Positions 35,505-46,196 are shown, counted from the first letter of the stretch. The stretch is DNA of 64,000 nt from Anas platyrhynchos (GCF_047663525.1 NC_092611.1:905001-969000), one strand, 5' to 3'. The notes: generated by a model not told the origin, from the letters alone. Numbers and translations are program-made.

Positions 35505-36837
35505 CTAGAAAACATTAAGGTACTAATTAATATAAACTAGTTGGATCAAAAGGGTAGCTTTACACTCAGAACCATTTATTTATTTTTTTTTTCTTAAGAA
35601 AAAACATCCTTTCTGCATTTTTTAAAGTCTCCATGTAAGAAAAAGAAAACTTTAAACATTAAATGTTTAATATCTTTAGAAAAATAGGTACTGAGTGGTA
35701 CCAGGAAAAACATATGCGCTGCACCATGTGCAAACTGTTTTGTCTTACTGCTAAGTGCAGTGACAGTAACAGTTCAACTACATCAAGTTTATTACTTTTT
35801 ATTGCACTCGACAGTCTCTGCACTGGGTTCTTGCCCAATTGTGTCTTTTCTCATCTGGAAAAGAAAAAAATTCCTATGCCAGTTTTGCAGATTACTTTTT
35901 GCTTAAGAAATTCCACTGAATTCAGTGGAATTACTTCTGCCTGAGCCTGCGTGCACAGCAGAAATGGGGCGTTAAAAGCTAAATCAGCTAAGGGTTTGGG
36001 GCACCAAAACTTCAGTGGGAGACAGCAGCACACAGTTTTATGTCCACTTCTGCAAAATCCAAACCTTTGGGGAAGGGAGCTACACTCTTAAGCTGCACTG
36101 GCAGAATTAGCTGTTTCAAATAAGCCAGAAAGAAATGGGGGTGAGCGTTTCACCATGAAAAACTTGGCCATGAAAGATCTGGAGTCCAGGGCATGCTTCA
36201 GCTCCCCTCCCTCTTCAGATCATGTGCCTGTTCCAGGGTGTCAAAGACTTGCTGCTGAGCTCACAGGACCTGTAGCCTAGCCCCTGCCTGAGGTAAGACA
36301 CCTCCACGTACCCCTGGAGAACTGAGCAGCCTCAGTTCCTTTCAGTGTGGCTCCCAGACTATGAGGAGCTGCCCATCTTTATCCAGTAGCCTTGCTGGCA
36401 GAACTGCTGCTCAGAAAGGGAGGAATTGCAGCTCAGTTCCCTCCTCAGCCGAGATGGCTTCTCTCTGATGTTTCACACCACCACTCCGACCTACACGGTG
36501 GCACTCTCGACCTGCCAGAGCTGTGCCACTGTGCAGAAAGGAATATACGTCTGTGGTGTGACTGGTGAGGGCATGCAGACGGCATAGCAGGAGACTTTCC
36601 TGCAGTTTCTTCTCCTCAGGCTCTTCCTTTATTAAAATTTAGAGGTCACCCATTCCCAACTCAGTACCTGCACACCGAGCTGTGGCATGACATTCCATGC
36701 TGCACTTGTAAATAGATGGCAAGTACATTCCTGACTGTGGGACAGGGGGAGATGCAGCCTTCAAAACTCTGCCTGGGCCTTGTCTTGGCTGCCCCAGGGG
36801 AGTACGTTCTGAATGAGACTGCTATGATCTCACTTAC

Positions 36838-36910
36838 TTTAGTACTTGAGCAACTGTATTTGGTCCAAACCATTCTCCAATTGACTTCCCCTCTCCAACA
36901 CCCACCTGTG
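36838..36910 (-). CDS. ATG4A: ATG4A-like exon d
   Basis: 73 bp, encoding AQVGVGEGKSIGEWFGPNTV and AQVLK, a strongly conserved ATG4 block. The usual AQMGVGEG Met is Val. Acceptor AAACAG, donor GTAAGT. Confidence 0.88.
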
Positions 36911-37465
36911 CTGTTTTCACAGTGAAAAAAAGACACACGTACACAAAATCAAAGAAAAATGAGACCATAAAGAATGTGGGAACAATATACAGTAAATACC
37001 GTGACTGTCAAACATTCTAGAGTAACTGCAATCTGTATTTAGCAATAACAATTATTTTCTCAATCTATGCTCTTTTCAAAACTTAGGGAGTGCCAGTTTC
37101 TTTAATAAACAAAAGGCTTCTAAACTACAATGAGAATTACAAGTTAACAAATGTTAGTGCCCTTTATTACAAATTACAGCAATAAGCTACAAGACTGTCT
37201 ATTCTAACATTACTGACTCTGGTACCCAAGGCTTACAGAGTTTATCAAGAGCTAGATTCTAGTACATGGCTTTATTTAGGTCTCAGGGAATGTTTCTGTA
37301 CTACTAGTCTTTGCGCCCATCTGCATACCTTTTTATTTTTGTATAAGCATACACATTGTCTTCACATCCACTTTTTAAAATTATGAATTAACATACTGCA
37401 AATTAGTGATTCAACACAGTAGAAATTTCAGTGGAAAAAACCTGAAAGTTTATGTTTGTTCTTAC

Positions 37466-37567
37466 CCATCTGGTGGATTGAATAACAGCAAGCCTTCCTG
37501 TCGAGAAAGCATCGTAGGATTCTGTGATATTCTTCTGGTTGTTTTTTGTGTTTTTCCCATTGCCAGT
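37466..37567 (-). CDS. ATG4A: ATG4A-like exon c
   Basis: 102 bp, encoding DWQWEKHKKQPEEYHRILRC and FLDRKACCYSIHQM. Acceptor TTTCAG, donor GTAAGA. The family usually has RKDCC; here Asp is Ala. Confidence 0.87.
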
Positions 37568-38360
37568 CTGAAAGGAAAAATTGATATAGAATAAAAAATG
37601 GTGACGTTTTCATTACACTGATCAAATGTCTAGACAGCAGAAAGCTTTATAATGAGATGTTAAAAGACATTTCAATTCATCTCGAATATTTACATTTTGT
37701 GTAGAGCTCCTAGAATTCCAAGCTTGTTATTTATCATCAAGCTGCCCTTTATCATCATAGGCTAGATTGTAAAAACAGGGAAAATAAAACAAAACAAAAA
37801 CATCAACTGCAAACATATTCTGACGGATCATGCTGCGTGTTGATAGCCATTCCAGTATCTCTGATCTTCCAAGATTATTTAAAAGTACAGGCTGTGTTTA
37901 GACCTTGTTGGATTTCTAAGCACCCATTAAATAACAACATAAGATCCATACAGAAAGTCCAAACACTCCACTGGCAGCATCCTGGGATGTGACATGCATG
38001 CTTAAGAGCTTGCACCAGGGGGGTTTGGACCTCGTGCTGCTGACAAGTGAGTAGTGAAGAGAAGGGTAAGAGCACTGTCCCACGGTGGCAGGTTTTCCCT
38101 TGGCCTCAACTTGGGTGTTACACTAAAAGGTTTATAAAATAATGGCGACAGGATTCCCCATTTGTTCTCCTTCTATGCCTATTTCTCTGCTTCAGGCTGG
38201 GATGATTTCACCCAGCTGAATATGAATTGATTCATTAGGAACTGTTACCAGGGCATCAAAGAAAGTCTCACTAATAAATTCAGGGTTTGTGCTTTTAATG
38301 GAGTACTTACGAAGAAGCGTCTGCAGACAATACCGAAGTTCCCTCAGGACCAGCACTCAC

Positions 38361-38459
38361 CTCTCCCTAAGTGTCTGCAGATCAGTGCTTGGGCCAGCAT
38401 CATCTGCCCGCATCGCAGCATACATCCCCAGCCAGCGTCCGACGAAGGACCCGTGCCTC
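38361..38459 (-). CDS. ATG4A: ATG4A-like exon b, catalytic cysteine
   Basis: 99 bp, encoding [20 protein letters not shown] and on through LICRHLGR. The Cys of GWGCM is the nucleophile of the family. Acceptor CTAACAG and donor GTGAGT are intact. Confidence 0.88.
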
Positions 38460-38922
38460 CTGTTAGGAAAGTTCATCACAATCAGTGCAGGCTTTCAACT
38501 GGGTGCAGCACCACAGAGGACATTTCAGAGTGCTAGAAAACAGATAGGGCTGCTGAAGCCTCCATGAACTGTCCTACAGATAAAAGGCACAGAGCAAGAC
38601 TTTGGTTCCATGCTGTTGGTCTAATTCTAATCTCTGCATTGCACAAATAAACAAAATTCATTTATTCCTTGTGGAGCTGACTTACTCTTTTCATTCTTCA
38701 AGCAGCATTCACAAACCATTTACTGCATGCTATACAACATGATCACCTGTTTACATACAGACATAAATAAACACTGATTTTAATAATCTTCATGTTTGCA
38801 TAAACAGTTAAAATGATGCTCAAAATGCGCTGATACTCTAGAAATATTTTCCCAGCCTACGATGCCATCACTTATCTTGCTATTTAATTTAGAACAATGC
38901 AGCAAATCTGCAGTATACTCAC

Positions 38923-38985
38923 CAATAGGCGAAAACTTTCTTCTATACGTAAACCACACGTAAACCACAGTAAACCACGCGTGAA
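38923..38985 (-). CDS. ATG4A: ATG4A-like exon a, truncated at its 5' side
   Basis: It encodes VWFTYRRKFSPIG followed by a GTGAGT donor. Upstream, the sequence turns into three imperfect GTGGTTTAC repeats and then into unit sequence, so the original exon start is lost. Phase: one base (G) is left for the next exon. Confidence 0.8.
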
Positions 38986-39160
38986 CACACCTTGGCTTAT
39001 TGTCTGACTTTGGCTTATGGTGCGTCTGTTGCTGTGTCCAGCACAGTGCAGCCCCTAAATTGCTACCAAAACCTTGCCACAAACCTCAATCCCCCTCTTA
39101 AAAGAGACCCTCTTGTTTGTTGCCCTTCTTTCGACACTCTCTAACAGGTTTATGTCTTCA
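38986..39160. repeat. Short piece of the unit's right end
   Basis: It matches 15,441-15,606 (CACACCTTGGCTTATTGTCTG onward). The right ATG4A copy is followed by the same piece at 62,058-62,227, after which unit E continues normally. Here it stops at ATGTCTTCATACATATATAT. Confidence 0.75.
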
Positions 39161-39480
39161 TACATATATATACAACAAAACATCAAAGAGCTCAGCAAGG
39201 TCCACCAAGGAAAGGAAGCAATGCAGGAGAAAGAAGACAGGACAACAGGGAGAATGGGCAGCATAAGGGAGGAGGCAGCCAGTGGCCTTAAAAACAAAGC
39301 CTAAAAAATAACTTCCACTAGTGGGACATAGTGAATTGGAGCTCTGGGGTCTGCATCTAGAGATGTCTTTTCTATTTATCGTCTTGTTGCGGAGATGGGT
39401 CCTCTGGCTTTGGTTGTGTTTTTTCATGTTGGGCAATTATCTCCCAAGAAGAACCCCCTGTTGGACAGAAAGGTAGAGGT
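39161..39480. other. Window-unique stretch, no gene
   Basis: It matches none of the other units. No convincing exon is visible. It begins with a short TATA-rich run. Confidence 0.45.
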
Positions 39481-39650
39481 GTGCTCCAGAAACACAGTGA
39501 TGGCAAGGAGTCCTCCACTTCATTCTGGCATTTTTTTCCAGCTGGAAGCATTCCCAGTTGTCAACGGAATTGGTTTTGAGGAGTAGGAAAGACAGCATTG
39601 CTGGATTTCTGCTTTCTCCTCCATCCTATCAGACCACATCATGAGAGTTG
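39481..39650 (+). repeat. Diverged copy of the unit piece at 13,950-14,130
   Basis: CCAGAAACACAGTGATGGCAAGG and GTTGTCAACGGAATTGGTTTT match the unit, but with far more differences than between units A and B. This is therefore an older copy. Confidence 0.65.
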
Positions 39651-39889
39651 TCTTTGTTTGATGTTCCTATGTCGCGTTCTGTTATTCTATATTTTTTTCT
39701 CTCTGATGTGATTTTATGTTCTTCTGTTATGTTATGTTCTTATGTTCACAACAGGACTCCTTGCCAACACCGCCTCACAGACACCTGGGCCAAAGAGCAG
39801 GGCCTTGAGCGGCTAGCTCACCATGACAGAGCTCATTTCCTTCCCAGTAGCTGCCAGGTGCCCTCTGGGGGCATTTTGGGGCTACAGCA
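39651..39889. other. Window-unique stretch, no gene
   Basis: It starts with TTATGTT/TTCTTATG-type low-complexity sequence, followed by about 120 bp without a match in the window. No exon is recognised. Confidence 0.4.
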
Positions 39890-40498
39890 TGGGAAGACTT
39901 CCTTGGGGTGGGAAGCCATTGGGCTAGGAAATGGGCAATGTTCCCTAGGAAGGAAATCCCTGGGAAGCAAAAGCCTTGGGATGGGAAGTCTTGAATGGGG
40001 TGGGTACCATTCCCTGGGGAAGGAAGTGCTTGGAGAAGTCCTCCAAGAGAGGGGAATTCTTTGGGACGAGGTCTCTTTGGCTGAAGAAACGCTTCGTGTT
40101 GATGGGGCAGATTTCGTCTGGGTTGCTGGGAATGTGCCATGCGGTGAAATGGCAAGGATGGGCACTGCCGCTGAGGCCGAGAAGCTGGTCGTGGGCTGGG
40201 CAAGCCTTGGGCCGGGCAAGTGGTGGTGTGGAAGCGTCGTGGGCATGGCAAGTGCTGCGTGGGAGGGAAAGCCTGCTGGGGATGGCCAAGTCTTGCGCTG
40301 GGCAGCCTGCTTGGCTCCAAAGCCTGCAGTCCTCCCCAAGATGTCGGCGAGGGGCTGGTCAGCCGTTGGGACGGAACCCCCGTTGCCCGCGTTCCCCAAG
40401 CAACCGCCCCACTCTCCAGCCACCATGGCAGGTCCAGCAGCCGGCTCCCGCTCCTCCCGGGGCTGCGGCCCTGCTGGCGAGCCCAGCGCCCCAGAGCA
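39890..40498 (+). pseudogene. Truncated duplicate of the 5' region of the proline-rich gene
   Basis: It aligns to about 590-1,233. The first part, with the decamer repeats, is clearly diverged, with several indels. The last 240 bp (40,260-40,498 against 990-1,233) differs at about one base. It ends abruptly at GCGCCCCAGAG, before the first likely coding exon, and is joined to unit sequence CAACATGCGGCTTACAC. Confidence 0.85.
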
Positions 40499-41225
40499 AC
40501 ATGCGGCTTACACAGTAACCTGCTGAAATTACAGCTATAACCATGGAGCACAGCTGCCGATCAACACAAGACCACCAATCGCTCACATTTCTAAACTGCT
40601 CGTCACAATTCTTCCGTATGTAGGCTGTGATGCTGCTCATTTCTTAAGCACCCATCCATTTCTTCTCTTCCCAGACCCTCAAGGTGTCCTGGTCAAACCA
40701 CCTCCCTTCCTCTTGCCCCATCTGGCTCTCCCACCTTCCTTTTCCCTCAAGGCTCAACTTTTTTTTTTTTTTTTCAGCATAGGAGCTCCATAGAAGCTGC
40801 TGCTGCCCACCTCCGAGTTGACTAGGGCTGAACTACTGAAAAAGAAAAGAAAAGCTATAAGTAATAGTGAGAGATGGTGAATACCTAACCATCTCTTAAA
40901 AGCAGGAATTGAAGAGAATAAGTAATTGATAAATGGAGTTAAGATCGGAGGGAAAAAAATCCACTGTTGCAATCAATAGAGTTAAGAAGTTTTTCAAGTA
41001 CATTAGGAACAAAAATTAGAGTAATGACACAGATCTGATACGGGATGGGTATTGCTTCAGTGAGAAATGATGAAAAAAAACACAACACAACACATGTGTA
41101 TGTGTTGTTGGGTATTTGTAAAAAAAAAAAGAAAAAAAAAAACAGGTTAATGAAAACTGCATGCTCAATTAGATGATTTTGTTGTCATTGGTATGGAATT
41201 GTGGGCTTTACAACACAATATGTGT
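40499..41225 (+). repeat. Copy of the unit piece at about 14,430-15,130
   Basis: It runs from the CAACATGCGGC junction through the poly-T and ACACAAC stretches to the TATATA stretch. It shares variants with 51,698-52,430, for example CCCTCAAGGCTCAACTTT, rather than with units A and B. Confidence 0.75.
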
Positions 41226-41393
41226 TATATATACATATTATATATGTTTTATATATGTTTTATATATGTTTAAATAAAATAAGGAAATGATATTTTTTTT
41301 CTACGTTTGTGGTTTCCAAACTGTAGTTAATAAACATTAAACAAGATGCAATAGGATCTCGTTAACTCTTTTGTTTGAAAAAACAGTGGCTCA
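41225..41393. repeat. Remnant of the left edge of the ATG4A segment
   Basis: It matches 29,352-29,517 up to AAAAAACAGTGGC, then jumps to unit D at CTGGTGTTCTACTAAGC. This shows that an ATG4A-bearing segment once followed here and was deleted or exchanged. Confidence 0.75.
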
Positions 41394-41851
41394 GTTGAAA
41401 AAACTGGTGTTCTACTAAGCTAGTGAGTGAACAAGAGAGAAATCCTCTGCTAGATGACTTGACAAATTGGGTCTGAAAATAGTGTTGAGGCAGAATAATC
41501 CACGATTTTTGCCTTGGGTGCACAGAGGGATTGGGTGTTGTAGACTTCTTTTATTCTTCATTAAGATAAACATTTTCAAAAATGTGCTTGTTCAACCTTG
41601 CTCCCACTGTGTGCATGGGAGGGAGATAACTGAAAGTGGGGAGCGTTGCTTGGATCCTGCAAGTGGCTGAGGTCCAGTGGGGTTGGAGGCTTTCTTCCTC
41701 CTTTTGGAAATGCAAAGCAACCCTGCACCTCCCCTGCACTTGCAGAAGGATCGTGACAGCCCAAAGCACAGCGGCTTTGTAATTGCTGCATACACTTCGA
41801 TCGGATTTACGTGGCAAGGGTTTGGTAGCAGGGGCCTGCAGGGATGGCATC

Positions 41852-42707
41852 TGTGAGAACAATCCAGACAACAGCCAGCTCCAGATAGCTCCAAAAGGGC
41901 CCCGGCGCTTGCCAGAGCTGAGCCAATAAGCGATGTTGTTTGCACCTCTGGGAGAGCAGATGTAAGAAGGGGGAAATACTGCTGCACAACAGAAGCTGGA
42001 AGAGCAAGGAGTGAGAAGCAGCCCTGCAGCCCCCAAGGTGAGTGCAGCAGGAGGCAGGAGGTGCTCCAGGCTCACAGCAGCAGTTCCCCTGCGGGCTGTG
42101 CAGGGAGAGGCCCCTGGTGGAGCAGGCTGTCCCCCTGCACCCATGGGTCCCCCATGGAGCAGATCTCCACGCTGCTGCCCCCCTGTGGGTGGAGGAGCCC
42201 CCGGTGGAGCAGGTGGCTGTGGCCTGGAGGAGGCTGTGGCCTGTGGAGAGCCCCTGCAGGAGCAGGCCCCGGGCCGCAGCTGCAGCCATGGAGAGGAGCC
42301 CCCGCAGGAGCAGGGGGGCTGGGGGGAGCTGCCGCCCATCCGTGGGGGACCCGTGCTGGAGCAGTTTGCTCCTGGGGGATGGATGGATGGATGGAGCCCG
42401 TGGGACGGAGCCGTGTGGGAGCAGTGCTTGAGGAGCTGCTGCCTGTGGGCAGCCCGTGTGGGATCAGCTGGGGAAGGACGGCATCCCATGGGAGGGACCC
42501 CACGGGGAGCAGGGGCAGGGAGGGACCCTGAGGGTCACTCTGCTGAGTCTGCTTTGCCCGTCACGATACTTGTTGAGCCATCGCCCTGTCCTTATCTCAG
42601 CCCTGGAGCCCTTTGCATCGTATTTTCTCCCCCTTTCCCTTTGAGGAGGGGGAGTGAGAGAGCGGCCGTGGTGGAACTCGGCTGCCCACCCGCTTCGAAC
42701 CACCGCA
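41852..42707 (+). mobile_element. Avian ERV-type LTR, unit D
   Basis: This LTR copy has a short deletion (GCAGCCATGGAGAGG in place of the C-run version) and CTGCTGCCCCCCTG in place of the A/B/C sequence at about 42,172. Both variants are shared with unit E. Confidence 0.75.
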
Positions 42708-43773
42708 GTTGCAAAGTCCTGGGAAAGATTTCTTTCAAGAAATTAAACAAGGTGTTTAACAAAGAAATGCAGAGTTTCCTTTTGAAGGCTTCCTGGAGAA
42801 TTGGGCTTCTTTCCTATTCCCAGCTCAGAGGAAGGGAATTGTTGATTTCACCTTCTTTTTTCTGACATGGAAATCAAAGGTGAACTGCTCTACAAGGACG
42901 GGCAACGTCTCAGAATCAAGCTCTTTTGCTCTGTAGTCCTTTCTCAAGGAAAAGATTGATCACCCACCTTCCACAGATGTAGGGGAGCAGGGAATAATTT
43001 GGGAACTACTCTAATTCAAGTCAGTTTGGGCATAGTGGTACTTCCCTAGCTGTTTCTGAGACAGATGCATTAGCAACAGAGAGTGTTGTGCCGTCACTGG
43101 GAGGCGCCTGCGGTGATGACTTCAGAAACAGAACTGAATTGTGTCACCACAGCACTTTGGCAACAGCTGCCTCTGTGCACGTTTAGCTGGGAGGCACAGA
43201 GAAGGGTGCTGGATGCGATGAAAGCACGTGAGGATTTGTGGATCTCCCCTTGAGGTGCACAGAGAGGGACCATGCCCTTCTGTAAGTGTTTTGATGCTTG
43301 GCTGAGGAAAAAAATGTGGTTTTGTTGTGAATGCTTCATTGTAGTATTCTGTAGTTTGTGTCAAGTCCTTACAGAAGCCTCAAGGTTGGTACTTTGCTCA
43401 ATGATGGAGCTGCACAGAGTGAGAACAGACCCAATGTACGGGTGAGGGCCTCTGCACGTTCTCTTCTTCCTACAGACCATCAACAAATAAGGGGAGACAG
43501 AGAAGAGTGTGCTGTGGTCCTCCCATAGACCGCAAGTACTAAAGCATAAACAAGAGGCTTAAAAGTCCCCCTGTCATGTTAAAATTCAGGCAGCAATGGA
43601 CTTCCTCACACGGGCTGGCCTGTCGACTAGTGTCTCAGGCTGTGGCGTATGAAGATGCACTCCATCTGCTTTCAGGGTAGCAATGGCAGTGGGCAAGCTG
43701 CCTGACCTTAACATTTGTCATTTCATTTCTCACCTGAGTTTTGGTGGTTCTCCACGATTCATTCTTGGACTAG

Positions 43774-43807
<34 letters not shown>
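43774..43807. repeat. Poly(A) run, unit D
   Basis: 34 consecutive A where units A and B have two shorter A runs split by a G. Confidence 0.95.
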
Positions 43808-43809
<2 letters not shown>

Positions 43810-46150
43810 GAATTTGGATCAAAATAAAAGGATAAAAGGATTTCCTTTCCATTAATTACATGTTCTTACCTTTGTAACAGATTTGGTTATTGACTTAGAA
43901 GGCAAATATCTGGCCAGACTGCAAGACTTGTGCTCGCAGCGTGGGACAGCTCTCGTAAAGGTGATTCAGGGCAGTTTCTGGAAAACAAGACATCAGATCT
44001 CCCAAACAGCTTTCTTTGTGCTAATGTAGGAAGGGTGAGTAAGTGTAAAGGTAAGAGCCCAGATACCGTAAGAAGCAGAAAGTGTGAAGGAAACTTCCTT
44101 CTGGCTGATACAGCTCCATATCTAGTTGTCAAGTATGAAGAGAGCAGTGCTAAGTTTCTTGGGGAGAGGTAAAAAAGAAGAGACTGGGAGATTGTAAAAG
44201 GAAAAAGTGGGATTCCCTATTTCAGGAAATCCTAGGAACTGGAAATAGAGATTGGAAGAGTGCTTTAAGCCAAGACAGACATGTTTTAAAACTAAAACCT
44301 AGGAGTTGAATGAACCAAGAAATGAATCCCTTTTGATTATGCAGTTGTGTGCAGTGTTATCTTGGGAAATATGGTTTCCACATAAAACGTATCTGGGGCT
44401 TGAAGTTCTCCTAAGGCCCTTCTCTGTGTATTCCCTACTGTTTGGTAAGCGCTGAGGTCACACTGCAGACAGCAGCACGTCCTCTCCCCACTACTTAGCT
44501 GTCTGTTCTCACAACACGTCTAGGAACAGAATGGCTTGGACACAACTGCGCCTAGGATCGAGTTCATTCAAGCTGCTGGACGAGGTAAAAGCTCTGGACA
44601 AGCGAAGGGGAGGGAGGGATGGGTGGACATACAATATGATCACTTTAATCTCATTTCTCTAAGAATCCTGGCTGAGAAAACAAAACAAAACAGAATCAAA
44701 AAGAACAGAACAGAACAGAACAGAACAAATGAAGCAAGCAGCTAGCTTGCTGGAGACATTGTCTGGGAAGCAGTGAAAACACTTGCAAACAAAAACACGT
44801 CAAAGGACTAACTCTTTGAGCTTAATTCTAATCCAACAGCATAACCTCAAAGTCCTGTTTCTGTTCGTAACAGGCTGGTCCAGTAACATGTCCCATTGGA
44901 TGACTTTGCAGCATAGATGTCAGGAATGCAGCTTGGGATCCCCTCCTTCTACTCAGAGTTCACTTTGAAGGGATGAGCAAGTAATTCTTCCTGGGTTGAC
45001 GGAAATCTAAAGTCTGTTTTCTAACACTCTTGCAGACGCTTCTCTGTCCATCGGCCTGTCCTGCCAACTCTGGTGTGAGTGTGAAGTTGTGGCAAGAGGG
45101 ATTTCCCATTCCTATTTGACCTGATGGACACCAGCTTTCCTCGGAAATGGCTGATGTTGCTGAGGAGGCAGCAGTATCAAAGCCCTTGCTGATGAAGGTA
45201 CAACCAGCTGGGGAGGCTTTGGCATTTCTGCACAACGCTGCTCCCTGACTGTCACTCCAGACTCAGATTCGGAAAGAAGCAAAGCAAGCTAGAGGAAAAC
45301 TGGATGTCCTGGTAATTTTCTTTTTCTTTTATTTCTTCATTCTTCACTTGTAAGAAAATCTAAATCTTAACCCTTTGTTTGAAAACACGGCTTTATGGAA
45401 ATGCTTATGGGTGTGCTCCTTCACCTTGTGTGGAACCTGCTTCACCTCGCTTCAGCTATAGGACACCTATGCTCCAATGTATGCTTCCCATGATAAAGCG
45501 GTGTTCTTTCGGTGTTCTTTTCTGTGATGCTTGCAGGCGAGGTTGAAAAGAGTTGTCAGTAGGATTCTTCGTTTCCTTTGCAGTATCCAAAGCTCCGTAT
45601 TACCGTGGATCTTCTCCTCTGATCTGGAAAGCTTCACAGGCCAAAAGAGAATTGAGATGAAGAAGGAAATAGAGAATGCTGACCAATATTGCCAAGTACC
45701 ACCCGTAAGTTTTGTGAAAGAATCCGGTGCATTTCTGTAGTGGTAGAAAGTTCATAAAATCATCGTCGTGCACTTGAAGGCAAGCAATGCTGTAAAAATG
45801 AAGAATGCAAGGCCCTGCTTAAGGACAATCTTCAGGCTGCTTCTAGATCAACAGCTTATTTGCTTCTTCCACAACCTCATCTCCGCTTGCTTAGAAGTTG
45901 TGAAGGTCGGAAGCACACTCCGTCTTTTTCATCCCCTCTGTGTATCTTTTCCCTGACAGCAACTTCTGTCTTGGCTCTTCACATCCAGCCAGAGCAGTTG
46001 CTTTGCCTCCGCAACCTGCAGGCTGACCTCTCGTGTGTACCTGTGCTGGACTGAGGGTAATGCTTGTAACGCACACAGATGCTGCATTCACTGTGACTTT
46101 TAGAAAAGAGAGCAAGAAGCTAACCTGCACAGCAGACTCTTAGGTTTCTG

Positions 46151-46151
<1 letters not shown>

Positions 46152-46191
<40 letters not shown>
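46152..46191. repeat. (CT)n microsatellite, unit D
   Basis: Same locus, the longest uninterrupted version, with one ATATCTGC step missing on its right. Confidence 0.95.

Positions 46192-46196
<5 letters not shown>

Larger units (their letters stand above)
29350..38985 (-). repeat. ATG4A-bearing duplicated segment, left copy
   Basis: This is about 9.6 kb of sequence that is not part of the 10.5-kb unit. It is repeated at 52,430-62,057 (offset 23,047 to 23,082). The left edge is in a TATATA stretch, and the right edge falls within an ATG4A exon where it meets CACACCTTGGCTTATTG of the unit. A 170-bp remnant of the left edge also lies at about 41,225-41,393. Confidence 0.88.
30781..38985 (-). 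pseudogene. ATG4A: ATG4A-like gene, 5'-truncated, left copy
   Basis: ATG4A is the cysteine protease that trims ATG8-family proteins and removes their lipid anchor in autophagy. Eleven exons are visible on the minus strand, each with AG/GT borders and matching phases: 38,923-38,985 (cut), 38,361-38,459, 37,466-37,567, 36,838-36,910, 35,425-35,504, 34,699-34,886, 34,511-34,589, 33,479-33,624, 32,367-32,423, 31,118-31,229 and 30,781-30,845. The catalytic Cys lies in [10 protein letters not shown], Asp and His in LDPHTT, and the C-terminal ATG8-binding FEIL motif is intact. No stop or frameshift occurs in these exons. The first exons, with the start codon and about 50 residues, are absent. Conserved residues look eroded: FDNRCSLV for FDNWCSLV, SMGNTVV for SMDNTVV, KPKNAYYF for KPNNAYYF. 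The EFEILSV end favours ATG4A over ATG4B. Confidence 0.88.

Noticed and set aside
30781-38985. ATG4B or a processed retrocopy of ATG4
   Set aside because: The C-terminus EFEILSV and the TTTGAE context fit ATG4A better than ATG4B, and ten introns with intact borders exclude a processed copy.
38780-39082. A 100-codon minus-strand frame starting at 39,082 as a full new ATG4A first exon
   Set aside because: The apparent start is TTG, there is no ATG before the splice donor, and a TGA lies directly upstream. It is kept only as an open chimeric stretch.
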